The notes beneath the pieces were generated by a model, which did not search any database, had not been told where the DNA came from, and saw only the letters and a program-made list of their open reading frames with translations. A DNA stretch of 64,000 nucleotides from Chryseobacterium sp. OSA05B (GTDB lineage: Bacteria; Bacteroidota; Bacteroidia; Flavobacteriales; Weeksellaceae): NCBI RefSeq assembly GCF_019970065.1, contig NZ_JAHXYH010000006.1:204047-268046 (forward strand), in the 5' to 3' direction. Positions 24,194 through 32,577 of this stretch are shown here, piece by piece. The translations under genes were made by a program, and so were the position numbers. Every line of letters begins with the position of its first letter. Within the stretch, counting starts at the first letter, position 1.

Positions 24194-24493
24194 ATGTCAC
24201 AAAAATTTCAGGAAATCATCAATTCGGAAAGACCGGTACTTATTGACTTTTTTGCCACGTGGTGTCAGCCATGCAAAGTACAGTCATCCGTTTTAAATAC
24301 GGTAAAAGAAAATATTGGCGAAGGCGCGAGAATCATCAAAGTGGATGTAGACCAATATCCGGCTTTGGCTGCTCAATACGGAGTAAGAGGTGTTCCTACC
24401 CTTGCGGTCTTCAAAAATGGTGAACTCTTATGGAAAGAAAGCGGTGTGCATGACGTGAATTCACTTACAGAACTGCTTAAACAATATGCTTAA
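24194..24493 (+). CDS. trxA: Thioredoxin
   Basis: The 99-residue thioredoxin has ATWCQPCKVQ with C24 and C27 and the cis-proline loop RGVPTLAVFKNGE. The active site reads WCQPC rather than the WCGPC of housekeeping thioredoxins, suggesting a shifted redox potential or a dedicated partner. It lies 63 nt after the rhodanese lipoprotein; that gap contains a 9-bp hairpin (CCATCAGGA / TTCTGATGG, 24143-24175) with no T run. Confidence 0.9.
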   Translation: MSQKFQEIINSERPVLIDFFATWCQPCKVQSSVLNTVKENIGEGARIIKVDVDQYPALAAQYGVRGVPTLAVFKNGELLWKESGVHDVNSLTELLKQYA

Positions 24494-24499
24494 TGAGAC

Positions 24500-24544
24500 T
24501 GAGACTAAGGTTTAGCATGAATATTAACCTAAACCTTAGCCTCA
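24500..24544. terminator. Bidirectional hairpin between trx and omega-amidase genes
   Basis: The arms TGAGACTAAGGTTTAG and CTAAACCTTAGCCTCA (one mismatch) enclose 13 nt. The hairpin lies exactly between convergent stops. The T runs are poor on both sides. Confidence 0.6.
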
Positions 24545-24552
24545 ATCTACTC

Positions 24553-25305
24553 TTATAATTCAATTGAAAACTGATCTCTGTCGTTCAGAAACTGAAAATG
24601 TTGCCTGAAATTTTTTAATTCATCCATATTCAGTTCTGCAGAGATGATATTTCCGTTCTTTTGAGAAATCTCAGTTCCATCAGCAAAAAAGCAGTGCGAG
24701 CTTTCCTGGTAAAAAAGATTATTTCCGTCTGTCCCAATTCGATTTAAACCAAAGACAAAAGACAGATTTTCTATTGCTCTAGCTTTCAAAAGATGTTCCC
24801 AGGCTCCCACTCTTTTCTCCGGCCAGTTGGCAATATATAAGACGGCATCATAATCATCATTATTCCTTGCAAAAACAGGAAAACGAAGGTCATAGCAAAC
24901 CTGCAACAGGATCCTGAATCCTTTATAATTCACAATGACCCTTTTGTGTCCCGGACTATACACTTTATCTTCTCCTGAAAATGAAAACAGATGTCTTTTA
25001 TCGTAGAAAAAACTTTCAGAATCCGGCTGTACAAAGTACATTCTGTTGTAAAAATGTCCCCCTTGTTCTACGGGAGCACTTCCACAGAAGACTGCATTTT
25101 TTTCTTTAGCCATTTTCTTCAGAAACTCCAGAGATTCTTCATTCCTGTCCGAAACTTCAGCCGCATCCATGCAGAAGCCGGTAGAGAACATTTCAGGAAG
25201 CAGGAAAATATCAGCCTCCACATCTTTAAACTGTTCTTCGATCAATTGAAAATTTTTGTCTTTATTTTTCCAGACAATATCTAAATTAAGTCCTGCTATT
25301 CTCAT
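24553..25305 (-). CDS. Nitrilase-family omega-amidase (YafV-like)
   Basis: The 250-residue carbon-nitrogen hydrolase shows the Glu-Lys-Cys triad: E38 in LLPEMFSTGF, K103 in YDKRHLFSFSGE and C137 in LQVCYDLRFPVFARN. The wording around K and C matches omega-amidases, which hydrolyse 2-oxoglutaramate or 2-oxosuccinamate and so repair side products of glutamine or methionine-salvage transamination. It is a single gene, convergent with the thioredoxin gene. Confidence 0.88.
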   Translation of the reverse strand: MRIAGLNLDIVWKNKDKNFQLIEEQFKDVEADIFLLPEMFSTGFCMDAAEVSDRNEESLEFLKKMAKEKNAVFCGSAPVEQGGHFYNRMYFVQPDSESFFYDKRHLFSFSGEDKVYSPGHKRVIVNYKGFRILLQVCYDLRFPVFARNNDDYDAVLYIANWPEKRVGAWEHLLKARAIENLSFVFGLNRIGTDGNNLFYQESSHCFFADGTEISQKNGNIISAELNMDELKNFRQHFQFLNDRDQFSIEL

Positions 25306-25410
25306 AAACTTTGTTAAATAACTTCAATAAAAATACGATTTTCCAATGATTTCGGTTCTATTTTTGATGAGGATATTTTTCATTATTATCATTTAATAAA
25401 AGTAAAGTTT

Positions 25411-25851
25411 ATGAAGAAATTGTTTTTTGTGTTGATGATCGCTTTTTTCGGAACGGCAGCCAATGCTCAGGCTTATACAGGAAAAGGTGACCAGAAAATT
25501 CAGCTGGGATTGAGTGCATGGGGCTATGGAACGGGAGTTACGGGAACTTATGACTATGGGTTGAACAAACTTATTTCGGTAGGTGCCGGTCTTAATGCGT
25601 ATTTTGGTGACTATAAAGATAATGACAAAGACAACCGTGTTTTTGTATTCGGAAGACTGAATTTCCACCTTCAGGAAGCTCTTGATCTGCCCTCCAAATG
25701 GGATATCTATCCTGGTGTAGACGTAGGAGTGCTGGGTAAGGATTTTGGAATCGGGGCGCACATCGGAGCCCGTTACTTTTTCACGGAGAAAGTGGGTGTT
25801 TTTGCAGAAGTAGGCAACAACGGCAGTATCGGTGTTTCTTTCAATCTGTAA
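25411..25851 (+). CDS. Secreted small beta-rich protein (DUF6646-like)
   Basis: The 146-residue protein has a signal peptide (LFFVLMIAFFGTAANAQ) and alternating beta strands ending in an aromatic-poor VGVFAEVGNNGSIGVSFNL, the appearance of an eight-stranded outer-membrane barrel or a small surface protein. From memory it belongs to the family called DUF6646; I cannot verify this. It is monocistronic with its own terminator. Confidence 0.7.
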   Translation: MKKLFFVLMIAFFGTAANAQAYTGKGDQKIQLGLSAWGYGTGVTGTYDYGLNKLISVGAGLNAYFGDYKDNDKDNRVFVFGRLNFHLQEALDLPSKWDIYPGVDVGVLGKDFGIGAHIGARYFFTEKVGVFAEVGNNGSIGVSFNL

Positions 25852-25871
25852 AATCCGCTAAATATATGACA

Positions 25872-25898
25872 AAGCTTCTCATTTAGAGAGGCTTTTTT
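25872..25898 (+). terminator. Intrinsic terminator
   Basis: The arms AAGCTTCTC and GAGAGGCTT (one G-T pair) enclose ATTTA and are followed by TTTTT. It lies 21 nt after the stop at 25851. Confidence 0.8.
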
Positions 25899-25900
25899 AT

Positions 25901-25930
25901 TTGGCATAGTTTTGATAATTGTTACCTTTG
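25901..25930 (+). promoter_or_regulatory. Promoter for rseP
   Basis: TTG at 25901 and TACCTTTG at 25923-25930 are spaced by 19 nt, an excellent match to the Bacteroidota TTG-N19-TAnnTTTG promoter. The rseP ATG is 24 nt downstream of the box. Confidence 0.65.
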
Positions 25931-25954
25931 CAAATTAAAATCTAAAATTTATTA

Positions 25955-27436
25955 ATGGAATTAGCAATCAAGATTTTCCAGTTCATACTAAGTATTTCTA
26001 TTTTAGTGGTTCTTCATGAGCTTGGACACTTTTTACCGGCAAAATGGTTTAAGACCAGAGCTGAGAAATTCTTCCTGTTTTTCGATCCATGGATTTCGAT
26101 CTTTTCAATGAAAAAGATCAACGGAAAATGGCAGTATAAATTTCTTTCCAAAAACCTTCCGGATACAGAAACTATCGTGGTAGACGGAAAAGAGAAAGAA
26201 GTTCCTATCGATATATCAAAACTTCCTGACAACGACTGGAGAAAACATCCGGAGCAAACGAAATACGGAATCGGATGGCTTCCTTTCGGTGGCTACGTGA
26301 AAATCGCCGGAATGATTGACGAAAGCATGGACACCGAGCAGATGAAGAAACCTGCAGAATCGTGGGAATTCAGATCAAAACCGGCTTGGCAGAGACTGAT
26401 CATTATGCTTGGCGGCGTTACCGTTAACTTTTTCCTGGCATGGATTATTTTCGGATGTCTTTCGTATTTCAATGGAGAAACTTCTTTTGATACCACGAGA
26501 GTGGAAGCACCGATGCATTATACCAATATTGCAAAAGCAATGGGCTTTGAGGACGGTGATAAGATCTTAAAAGTAGACGGAAAAGTTCAGAACAATCTGG
26601 ATAAACTGTCTTTAGATATTTTACTAAGTGATCAGGTAACGGTTTTAAGAAAAGGTCAGGATGTTACTTTTAACACGAATGACGACGGAAAAGCACTGGC
26701 TTTCAAAGATGAAAATCCAAGAGCATTCCTTACGCCAAGATATGCACCGGTAATTGATACCATTGTAAATCCTAAAACGGCTGAAGCAGGTTTAAAAATA
26801 GGAGATCAGGTGGCTTCGGTAAACGGTCAGAAAATCAGTTATTATGACGAGCTGCAAGGGGTTGTTGTAAAAAATGCAGGAAAGACTATTAATATGGAGG
26901 TCATCAGAGCCGGCGCAGTACAGCCTTTAAGCCTTGAGGTTTCTAAGGAAGGTACTTTGGGAATTGCTTCTTACAAGCAGCTTCAGAAATATGCCAATAC
27001 GCAGCATTTCACTTTCATGCAGTCTATCGGAAGAGGATTTACGAGAAGTATCGAAAGTTTGACGTATCAGGTGAAGCAGTTTAAACTGGTATTCAACAAA
27101 AAAGTTCAGGGATATAAGAAAGTGGGAGGTCCGCTAGCGATCATAAAGAATATGCCGGTAGAGAAGTCGAAAGACGGATCGGTATCGGTGAACTGGAGCA
27201 TGTTCTGGAGTTTTACAGCAATGTTCTCTGTATGGTTGGCGTTCCTAAACCTTATTCCTATCCCGGGTCTTGACGGTGGTCACGTATTATTTACCCTATG
27301 GGAAGTGATTACGGGGAAACCAGTACCGCAAAAAGTACTTGAAAATGCACAGATGATCGGGGTTATCTTCCTGTTAGGATTGATGTTACTGATCTTCGGA
27401 AGCGACATTTTCAAAGCAGTGACCGGAAGTTTATAA
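25955..27436 (+). CDS. rseP: RIP site-2 metalloprotease
   Basis: The 493-residue inner-membrane zinc protease has HELGH at residues 21-25 in the first transmembrane helix. A PDZ region lies in the periplasmic part (AGLKIGDQVASVNGQKISYYDEL), and the third metal ligand motif is NLIPIPGLDGGHVLF near residue 440. It is longer than E. coli RseP (~450) because of an insert after helix 1. RseP cleaves anti-sigma factors and remnant signal peptides within the membrane. It is monocistronic. Confidence 0.95.
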   Translation: MELAIKIFQFILSISILVVLHELGHFLPAKWFKTRAEKFFLFFDPWISIFSMKKINGKWQYKFLSKNLPDTETIVVDGKEKEVPIDISKLPDNDWRKHPEQTKYGIGWLPFGGYVKIAGMIDESMDTEQMKKPAESWEFRSKPAWQRLIIMLGGVTVNFFLAWIIFGCLSYFNGETSFDTTRVEAPMHYTNIAKAMGFEDGDKILKVDGKVQNNLDKLSLDILLSDQVTVLRKGQDVTFNTNDDGKALAFKDENPRAFLTPRYAPVIDTIVNPKTAEAGLKIGDQVASVNGQKISYYDELQGVVVKNAGKTINMEVIRAGAVQPLSLEVSKEGTLGIASYKQLQKYANTQHFTFMQSIGRGFTRSIESLTYQVKQFKLVFNKKVQGYKKVGGPLAIIKNMPVEKSKDGSVSVNWSMFWSFTAMFSVWLAFLNLIPIPGLDGGHVLFTLWEVITGKPVPQKVLENAQMIGVIFLLGLMLLIFGSDIFKAVTGSL

Positions 27437-27464
27437 TTTTTTTGAAATTTTTTCTAAAAAATAT

Positions 27465-27495
27465 TTGTAAGGTATAAATATTCGTCCTATATTTG
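27465..27495 (+). promoter_or_regulatory. Promoter for first tRNA-Asn
   Basis: TTG at 27465-27467 and TATATTTG at 27488-27495 are spaced by 20 nt. The tRNA begins 22 nt after the box. The second tRNA-Asn has the same layout. Confidence 0.7.
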
Positions 27496-27517
27496 CACCA
27501 CTTAAAACAAAGGACAT

Positions 27518-27591
27518 TCCTCCTTAGCTCAGTTGGTTAGAGCATCTGACTGTTAATCAGAGGGTCGCTGGTTCGAGCCCAGCAGGAGGAG
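27518..27591 (+). tRNA. tRNA-Asn (GTT)
   Basis: The 74-nt cloverleaf has acceptor arms TCCTCCT/AGGAGGA, a D arm GCTC/GAGC, anticodon stem TCTGA/TCAGA with loop CTGTTAA (anticodon GTT, Asn), and T arm GCTGG-TTCGAGC-CCAGC. The discriminator is G. The next three bases happen to be CCA (27592-27594), unlike the identical second copy. Confidence 0.95.
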
Positions 27592-27603
27592 CCATTAAGG
27601 ACA

Positions 27604-27637
27604 AACACTTACATTCATTTGTAGGTGTTTTTTTTGC
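27604..27637 (+). terminator. Terminator after first tRNA-Asn
   Basis: The arms AACACTTACA and TGTAGGTGTT are followed by eight T. The same arrangement with related arms follows the second tRNA-Asn. Confidence 0.8.
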
Positions 27638-27719
27638 TTTAAACTTTTCGGGTTTGAGAAATCAATTATATCTTAGCATTAAATAATACTATAATAGGAT
27701 ATAAATCTCAAATTGTTTC

Positions 27720-30700
27720 ATGAAAAAACTTTATATTTCATTATTAACAGCCTTTTCCATCATTCAGATTTCAGCACAGGAAAAGTCTTATTTTTTATCC
27801 AGTCCTTCATTGAGTCCCGACGGAAAAACAGCCTACTTCGCTTATGACGGAGATATCTGGAAAGTAGACTCTAATGGAGGAAACGCATCCAGAATCACAG
27901 CTTTAGACGGAGAAGAAATCAATCCCCGCATTTCTCCCGACGGAAAATGGCTGGCATTCAGTTCCAATCAGTATGGTAATTACGATGTTTATATAATGCC
28001 CGTTGAAGGCGGAACCATCAAACAGCTTACCTTTCATACCGGAAAAGATGAAATAGAAAACTGGGGATGGGACAGCAAAACGCTTTATTTTACCTCAAAC
28101 AGGAATAATAATTTTGGAAGCTTCAAAACGACTATTGAAGGAAAAACGCCACAAAAGCTTTTCAACAATTACTTCAATAACACCAGCGGGATCGCTGAAA
28201 CCCCTGCGGGAGAATATCTTTTCACCAGCTCTTCGGAAGCAGCCAATCAGATACACCGTAAGCGTTATAAAGGAGAAAACAATCCTGATATTCTTGGATA
28301 CAATCCACAAACCAATTCTTTCAGATCATACACGAATTACGAGGGAAAAGATTTCAACCCAAGTGTAGATAAAAACGGCCGTATTTATTTTATCTCCGAT
28401 GAGAATAACAATGAATATAACCTTTATCAAATTGAAAATGGTAAAAAGGTACCGCTGACCCAGTTTGACACCTCCATCAAAAAACCTTTTGTTTCAGCAA
28501 ACGGATCTAAAGTCATATTTGAAAAGGACTACCAGCTCTATATCTACGATGTAGCAACAAAAAGCACTAATGTTCTGAACACAAGCCTCAACACCAATAA
28601 AACACTGGAAAAAGAGCAGAATTTCAGTGTAGAAAACAACATTTCCTATTATGATGTTTCACCGGATGGCAAAAAGATGGCTTTTGTAAGTCGTGGTGTT
28701 CTCTTCGTTTCTGATATCGAAGGAAAATTCACCCAACAAATATCTAATGGAAAGGAGCGTGTAATGGAAGCAAAATGGCTGAAAGACAATCGTACCTTAC
28801 TTTTCAATCAGACGGACAAAGGTTATCAAAACTGGTTTAGCATTACTGCAGACGGAAAAGGCCAACCTAAGCAATTAACTCATGATGTACGGAATAACCG
28901 TAATATAACCCTTAACAGCGATCTTTCAAAAGCAGTTTACTTAAGCGGTCGCGATGAAGTAAGAATAATGGATCTGAAAAGTTTCAATTCTACTACTATT
29001 GTAAAAGATGAAATCTGGGCTTTCCAAAATTCAAAGCCTTCTTTTTCGCCCAATAACGAATATGTATTATTCTCCGCAAAAAGGAATTTCGAACTGGATA
29101 TTCTCATTTATAACATCAAAAAAAGCCAGACCATCAACCTTACCAATACCGGTGTTTCGGAGGAAGATCCTTTCTGGTCTCCCAATGGTAAATACATTTA
29201 TTTCAGCAGCGACAGAACCAACCCTTCTTACCCTTTAGGGATGCAAAAATCCAACATTTACCGCATGGCGCTGGACTGGTTTGATGAACCTTATAAATCG
29301 GAAAAATTCGACAAGCTTTTTATTGAAGAGAAAAAAGACAAAGAATCCACTAAAACAAAAAAGGACACCAAAGAGAAGAAAGAAGAAAGCAAAGACAAAA
29401 AGAAAGAGAAAGAACCTGTTATAAAGGAACTGAAAGTTAATCCTGAAAACACGCTGGAAAGAATCGAGTTGGTTACCGACAGATATGGATACCAGGACGA
29501 TCCTACAGTTTTTATTGAGGACAAGAAAGAAATTCTATTGTTTAATTCCAATCAGGATAATGGAAAAAAGCAGTTATTCAAAAAAGTTTTCACAGATTTT
29601 GAGCCTGCAAAGTCTGAGAAGGTCTTCGATAAAGAAGCCTCTAACATCACCCGGATTGAAAAAAATATTTTTGCATTAATAGAAGGCAATATTTACAAGA
29701 TGACCCTGGAGGCATTAAAACCGGAAAAAATTAATATTCAGTATACTTTTGATAAGGATCTGGCTTCCGAATTCACTCAAATGTACGATGAAGCCTGGAC
29801 GGGCGTTGAAGAAAACTTCTATGATGAAAATTTTCACGGCATTAACTGGAAAGCAAAAAAAGAACAGTACGCCAAATATCTTCCGTATGTAAATAACAGA
29901 AACGATCTTCGAATTTTATTAAATGATCTTTTGGGTGAACTTAATTCTTCACACACCGGGTTTTCCTCAACCGGAAAAGAGGAAACCAAATATCTGAACT
30001 ATTTTACCAATGAAACCGGAATTGTATTTAAAGCAGACCAGCCTTATACCGTAGAAAGCATTGTACGAAAATCTCCGGCATTCCGCACAGGGGTTGATGT
30101 TAAGCCCGGAGATCAGCTAATAGCCGTTAACGGGAAAAATATTGACCCTAACGAAAACCGTGAAGCCTATTTCACAAGTCCGAAAAAACAGGATGAGCTG
30201 ATTCTTACTTTCAGCCGTAATGGAAAAAATATAACTACGAAAGTACATCCGATTGCCAATACAGATTTAAAAGGACTGCTTTACGACGACTGGATATTCA
30301 ACAACCGTCAACGTGTGAATAAGCTCAGCGACAACCGCATTGCGTATTCTTACATGAAAAACATGTCTACTGATGAATTGGATCATTTCCTTCTGGATAT
30401 GGTGGAGCAGGAAAACAGGAAAGATGCCGTGATCCTCGATCTACGATACAACACCGGCGGAAATGTCCATGATAAAGTATTGAATTTCCTTGCTCAAAAG
30501 CCTTATCTGCAATGGAAATACCGTGAAGGAAAAATGACTGCGCAACCTAACTTTGCTCCCGCCGGAAAACCTATCGTCCTGCTGATTAATGAAGGATCAC
30601 TAAGTGATGCTGAAATGACTGCTGCCGGTTTCAAAGCACTGAAACTGGGGAAAATCATCGGTCAGGATACCTATCGCTGGATTATCTTTACTTCAGGGAA

Positions 30701-30890
30701 AAGCCTTGTGGATGGCTCTTATTACAGACTTCCTTCCTGGGGAACCTATACCCTGGATGGACAGAATCTTGAAAAAACGGGTGTAAAACCGGATATTTAC
30801 ATTAAAAACACCTTCCTCGACCGACAAGAGGACAACGATCCTCAGCTGGAACGGGCGGTTCAGGAAATACTAAAAGACTTAAAGAAGTAA
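27720..30890 (+). CDS. Tricorn-type S41 peptidase
   Basis: The 1056-residue protein has a signal peptide (LLTAFSIIQISAQ). An N-terminal beta-propeller region of PD40/WD-like repeats follows (SPDGKTAYFAYDGDIW, SPDGKWLAFSSNQYGNYDVY, SPNGKYIYFSSD), then a Lys/Glu-rich linker at about 530-560. The C-terminal part has a tricorn C1 domain, a PDZ domain (RTGVDVKPGDQLIAVNGK) and an S41 protease domain with nucleophile serine in NEGSLSDAEMTAAGF. The order is that of archaeal tricorn protease. The signal peptide puts it in the periplasm, presumably for peptide degradation. It lies between the two tRNA-Asn genes. Confidence 0.92.
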   Translation: MKKLYISLLTAFSIIQISAQEKSYFLSSPSLSPDGKTAYFAYDGDIWKVDSNGGNASRITALDGEEINPRISPDGKWLAFSSNQYGNYDVYIMPVEGGTIKQLTFHTGKDEIENWGWDSKTLYFTSNRNNNFGSFKTTIEGKTPQKLFNNYFNNTSGIAETPAGEYLFTSSSEAANQIHRKRYKGENNPDILGYNPQTNSFRSYTNYEGKDFNPSVDKNGRIYFISDENNNEYNLYQIENGKKVPLTQFDTSIKKPFVSANGSKVIFEKDYQLYIYDVATKSTNVLNTSLNTNKTLEKEQNFSVENNISYYDVSPDGKKMAFVSRGVLFVSDIEGKFTQQISNGKERVMEAKWLKDNRTLLFNQTDKGYQNWFSITADGKGQPKQLTHDVRNNRNITLNSDLSKAVYLSGRDEVRIMDLKSFNSTTIVKDEIWAFQNSKPSFSPNNEYVLFSAKRNFELDILIYNIKKSQTINLTNTGVSEEDPFWSPNGKYIYFSSDRTNPSYPLGMQKSNIYRMALDWFDEPYKSEKFDKLFIEEKKDKESTKTKKDTKEKKEESKDKKKEKEPVIKELKVNPENTLERIELVTDRYGYQDDPTVFIEDKKEILLFNSNQDNGKKQLFKKVFTDFEPAKSEKVFDKEASNITRIEKNIFALIEGNIYKMTLEALKPEKINIQYTFDKDLASEFTQMYDEAWTGVEENFYDENFHGINWKAKKEQYAKYLPYVNNRNDLRILLNDLLGELNSSHTGFSSTGKEETKYLNYFTNETGIVFKADQPYTVESIVRKSPAFRTGVDVKPGDQLIAVNGKNIDPNENREAYFTSPKKQDELILTFSRNGKNITTKVHPIANTDLKGLLYDDWIFNNRQRVNKLSDNRIAYSYMKNMSTDELDHFLLDMVEQENRKDAVILDLRYNTGGNVHDKVLNFLAQKPYLQWKYREGKMTAQPNFAPAGKPIVLLINEGSLSDAEMTAAGFKALKLGKIIGQDTYRWIIFTSGKSLVDGSYYRLPSWGTYTLDGQNLEKTGVKPDIYIKNTFLDRQEDNDPQLERAVQEILKDLKK

Positions 30891-30911
30891 AATTCTACAG
30901 TATAAATATTC

Positions 30912-30949
30912 AAACAGGAATGCCTCATGAGGCATTCCTGTTTTTTTTG
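30912..30949 (+). terminator. Perfect 16-bp-arm terminator
   Basis: AAACAGGAATGCCTCA and its exact complement TGAGGCATTCCTGTTT form a perfect palindrome with no unpaired loop bases in the sequence, followed by six more T. It ends the tricorn-type protease transcript. It also rules out the upstream start (30920) of the next frame. Confidence 0.85.
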
Positions 30950-30997
30950 CATATATTTTGCTTGACAGATTCCATCATTTGCAATCAAACAAACATT

Positions 30998-31717
30998 ATG
31001 CCCTACCTATCCAGGATTTATTTAAAAGACGAGCGCCCTAAGGACTACCCTTTCAATCTGCCTTTTCTGAGCAACGGCTTAGATCTGAAACTTAAAAGCA
31101 ATGTCACCTTCTTCGTGGGCGAAAACGGAATCGGGAAATCCACCTTACTGGAAGCCATAGCGGAAAAATGTGATTTCAATGCCGCAGGAGGAAGCCGGAA
31201 TCACCGATATGATTTTCATAAGACCGAATCCGGACTGTCAGACTACCTTACTCTCTCGTGGAAAACCAAAACTGCTCAGGGATTTTTCATGAGAGCTGAG
31301 AGCTTTTTCAACTTTGCCACCTATATCGATGAAGTTGCCAAAGAAGACAGAAGGGTTCTTGATGCCTACGGAGGCAAGTCTCTGCATCAGCAGTCCCACG
31401 GCGAGGCTTTCCTTTCATTATTCCACAATCACTTCCAGAATGGCCTTTATATCCTTGATGAGCCCGAGTCTGCACTTTCCCCTCAAAGACAGCTTTCATT
31501 ACTTTCCATCATTCATAAACTGGAAAAAGCAGGAAAAGCGCAGTTTATTATTTCCAGCCATTCACCCATTCTAATGTGTTATCCCGGTGCAGAAATTTAT
31601 TTACTGGACGATAAAATTCAACAGACAAATTATAAAGAAACCGAGCATTACCAGTTAACAAAGAATTTTTTAGAATCTCCGGAGCACTATTTCCGTCATT
31701 TATTTGAAGATTATTAG
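30998..31717 (+). CDS. AAA/ABC-type ATPase of unknown role
   Basis: I set the start at ATG 30998 (239 residues) because the open frame above it lies inside the terminator. Walker A is FVGENGIGKSTL at about 40-50, an ABC-like signature follows in QQSHGEAFLSLF, Walker B is LYILDEPESALSP, and the switch histidine is in FIISSHSPIL. These are features of the short RecF/ABC-class ATPases of COG3910 type. There is no membrane domain nearby, so transport is unlikely. It sits between the tricorn-type protease and the second tRNA-Asn. Confidence 0.85.
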   Translation: MPYLSRIYLKDERPKDYPFNLPFLSNGLDLKLKSNVTFFVGENGIGKSTLLEAIAEKCDFNAAGGSRNHRYDFHKTESGLSDYLTLSWKTKTAQGFFMRAESFFNFATYIDEVAKEDRRVLDAYGGKSLHQQSHGEAFLSLFHNHFQNGLYILDEPESALSPQRQLSLLSIIHKLEKAGKAQFIISSHSPILMCYPGAEIYLLDDKIQQTNYKETEHYQLTKNFLESPEHYFRHLFEDY

Positions 31718-31800
31718 AGTTAAATAAAAAAGGGGTTGAAATATTTCTATCTGAAATTCAACATTTTTGGTTAAAATCGGCTGTTATTTAGGGATAAAAT

Positions 31801-31831
31801 TTGCCTGATATTAATATTCCTTTTATATTTG
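31801..31831 (+). promoter_or_regulatory. Promoter for second tRNA-Asn
   Basis: TTG at 31801-31803 and TATATTTG at 31824-31831 are spaced by 20 nt, with the tRNA 24 nt further on. It is nearly identical in layout to the promoter at 27465. Confidence 0.7.
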
Positions 31832-31854
31832 CAGCACCTTAAACAGAGGAAAAT

Positions 31855-31928
31855 TCCTCCTTAGCTCAGTTGGTTAGAGCATCTGACTGTTAATCAGAGG
31901 GTCGCTGGTTCGAGCCCAGCAGGAGGAG
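31855..31928 (+). tRNA. tRNA-Asn (GTT), second copy
   Basis: The sequence is identical over all 74 nt to the tRNA at 27518-27591. Here the following bases are CAA, so the CCA end is not encoded. A terminator follows at once. Confidence 0.95.
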
Positions 31929-31931
31929 CAA

Positions 31932-31963
31932 AAAGACTTACAGAAATGTAGGTCTTTTTTTAT
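31932..31963 (+). terminator. Terminator after second tRNA-Asn
   Basis: The arms AAAGACTTACA and TGTAGGTCTTT flank a GAAA loop and run into seven T. One G-T pair is present. Confidence 0.8.
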
Positions 31964-32049
31964 GTCCTTAATTCAGATAATAAATCAATATCTATCTGAA
32001 ATACACAAACAGGCAGCCGCAAGTTCTAAATACACCCTCACTCCGATAC

Positions 32050-32344
32050 TTTTCCACAAAACAATAAAGAAAATTAGTTCGATCTTTTTTCCGGTAACTG
32101 AATATATCCACAATCCACTACTCCTATTTGTGGAAAAACGTTTTAAACACAAATAATCAACTAGGAATAAGTCAATTAACATTGTTAATAACCTGTGGAA
32201 AAACTATTGGCAAGATATGAATACATCATGGAGAATACCTGAGAAGTACGTGGATAAAATGTGAATAATGTGCCAGAAACCTGTGAAAAGCCTATTAATA
32301 AATGATTTTAAAGCGTGAAGAAATTGTGGAAAAGCTGTGAATAA
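32050..32344. other. DnaA-box cluster, candidate chromosomal origin (oriC)
   Basis: Nine 9-mers close to the DnaA box TTATCCACA lie within 295 bp: TTTTCCACA (32050), ATATCCACA (32104), and in reverse orientation TGTGGAAAA (32129), TGTGGAAAA (32194), CGTGGATAA (32249), TGTGAATAA (32260), TGTGAAAAG (32282), TGTGGAAAA (32325), TGTGAATAA (32336). Two boxes on the left face one way and seven the other. The surrounding ~650 bp (31929-32577) is very AT-rich and has no credible gene. Gene orientation changes from mainly minus (1-22 kb) to mainly plus (22-55 kb) around here. dnaA itself is not in the window, which is not unusual in Bacteroidota. Confidence 0.72.
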
Positions 32345-32474
32345 TGAAAATCTGTTTCAACAATTAATCCTCATTTTTACATCGTTCTCTTTATCCCTTG
32401 AGCAGTGTTTATTTTGCTATGAAATGCATTCTTGTAAGCAATTAATGATCACAATCTTTTACTGTTATTTTCAT

Positions 32475-32482
32475 TACATTTG
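32475..32482 (+). promoter_or_regulatory. -7 promoter element upstream of DUF5686 gene
   Basis: TACATTTG matches TAnnTTTG and lies 95 nt before the ATG at 32578, implying a leader of roughly 90 nt. No -33 TTG is seen at the right distance. Confidence 0.45.
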
Positions 32483-32577
32483 TAGTTTTGTGATTTTTCA
32501 TAGAAAACGTTAAAAAATATGATCTTTTTTAAATAAACAGCACGCTTTTTGTTTGTGCTAATTGCCTGAAGTACCAA

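Noticed and set aside
30920..30997. N-terminal extension of the AAA ATPase
   Set aside because: It lies inside the perfect terminator palindrome of the preceding gene; the ATG at 30998 gives a normal ATPase start.
31962..32182. Two 64-65-codon frames on opposite strands
   Set aside because: They fall in the AT-rich candidate origin, overlap DnaA boxes and show no domain or good start.
32475..32484. TACATTTGTA as a second BlaI operator upstream of the DUF5686 gene
   Set aside because: The core matches, but the flanks (AT and GT) do not extend the dyad, and TACATTTG alone is a common -7 promoter box here.
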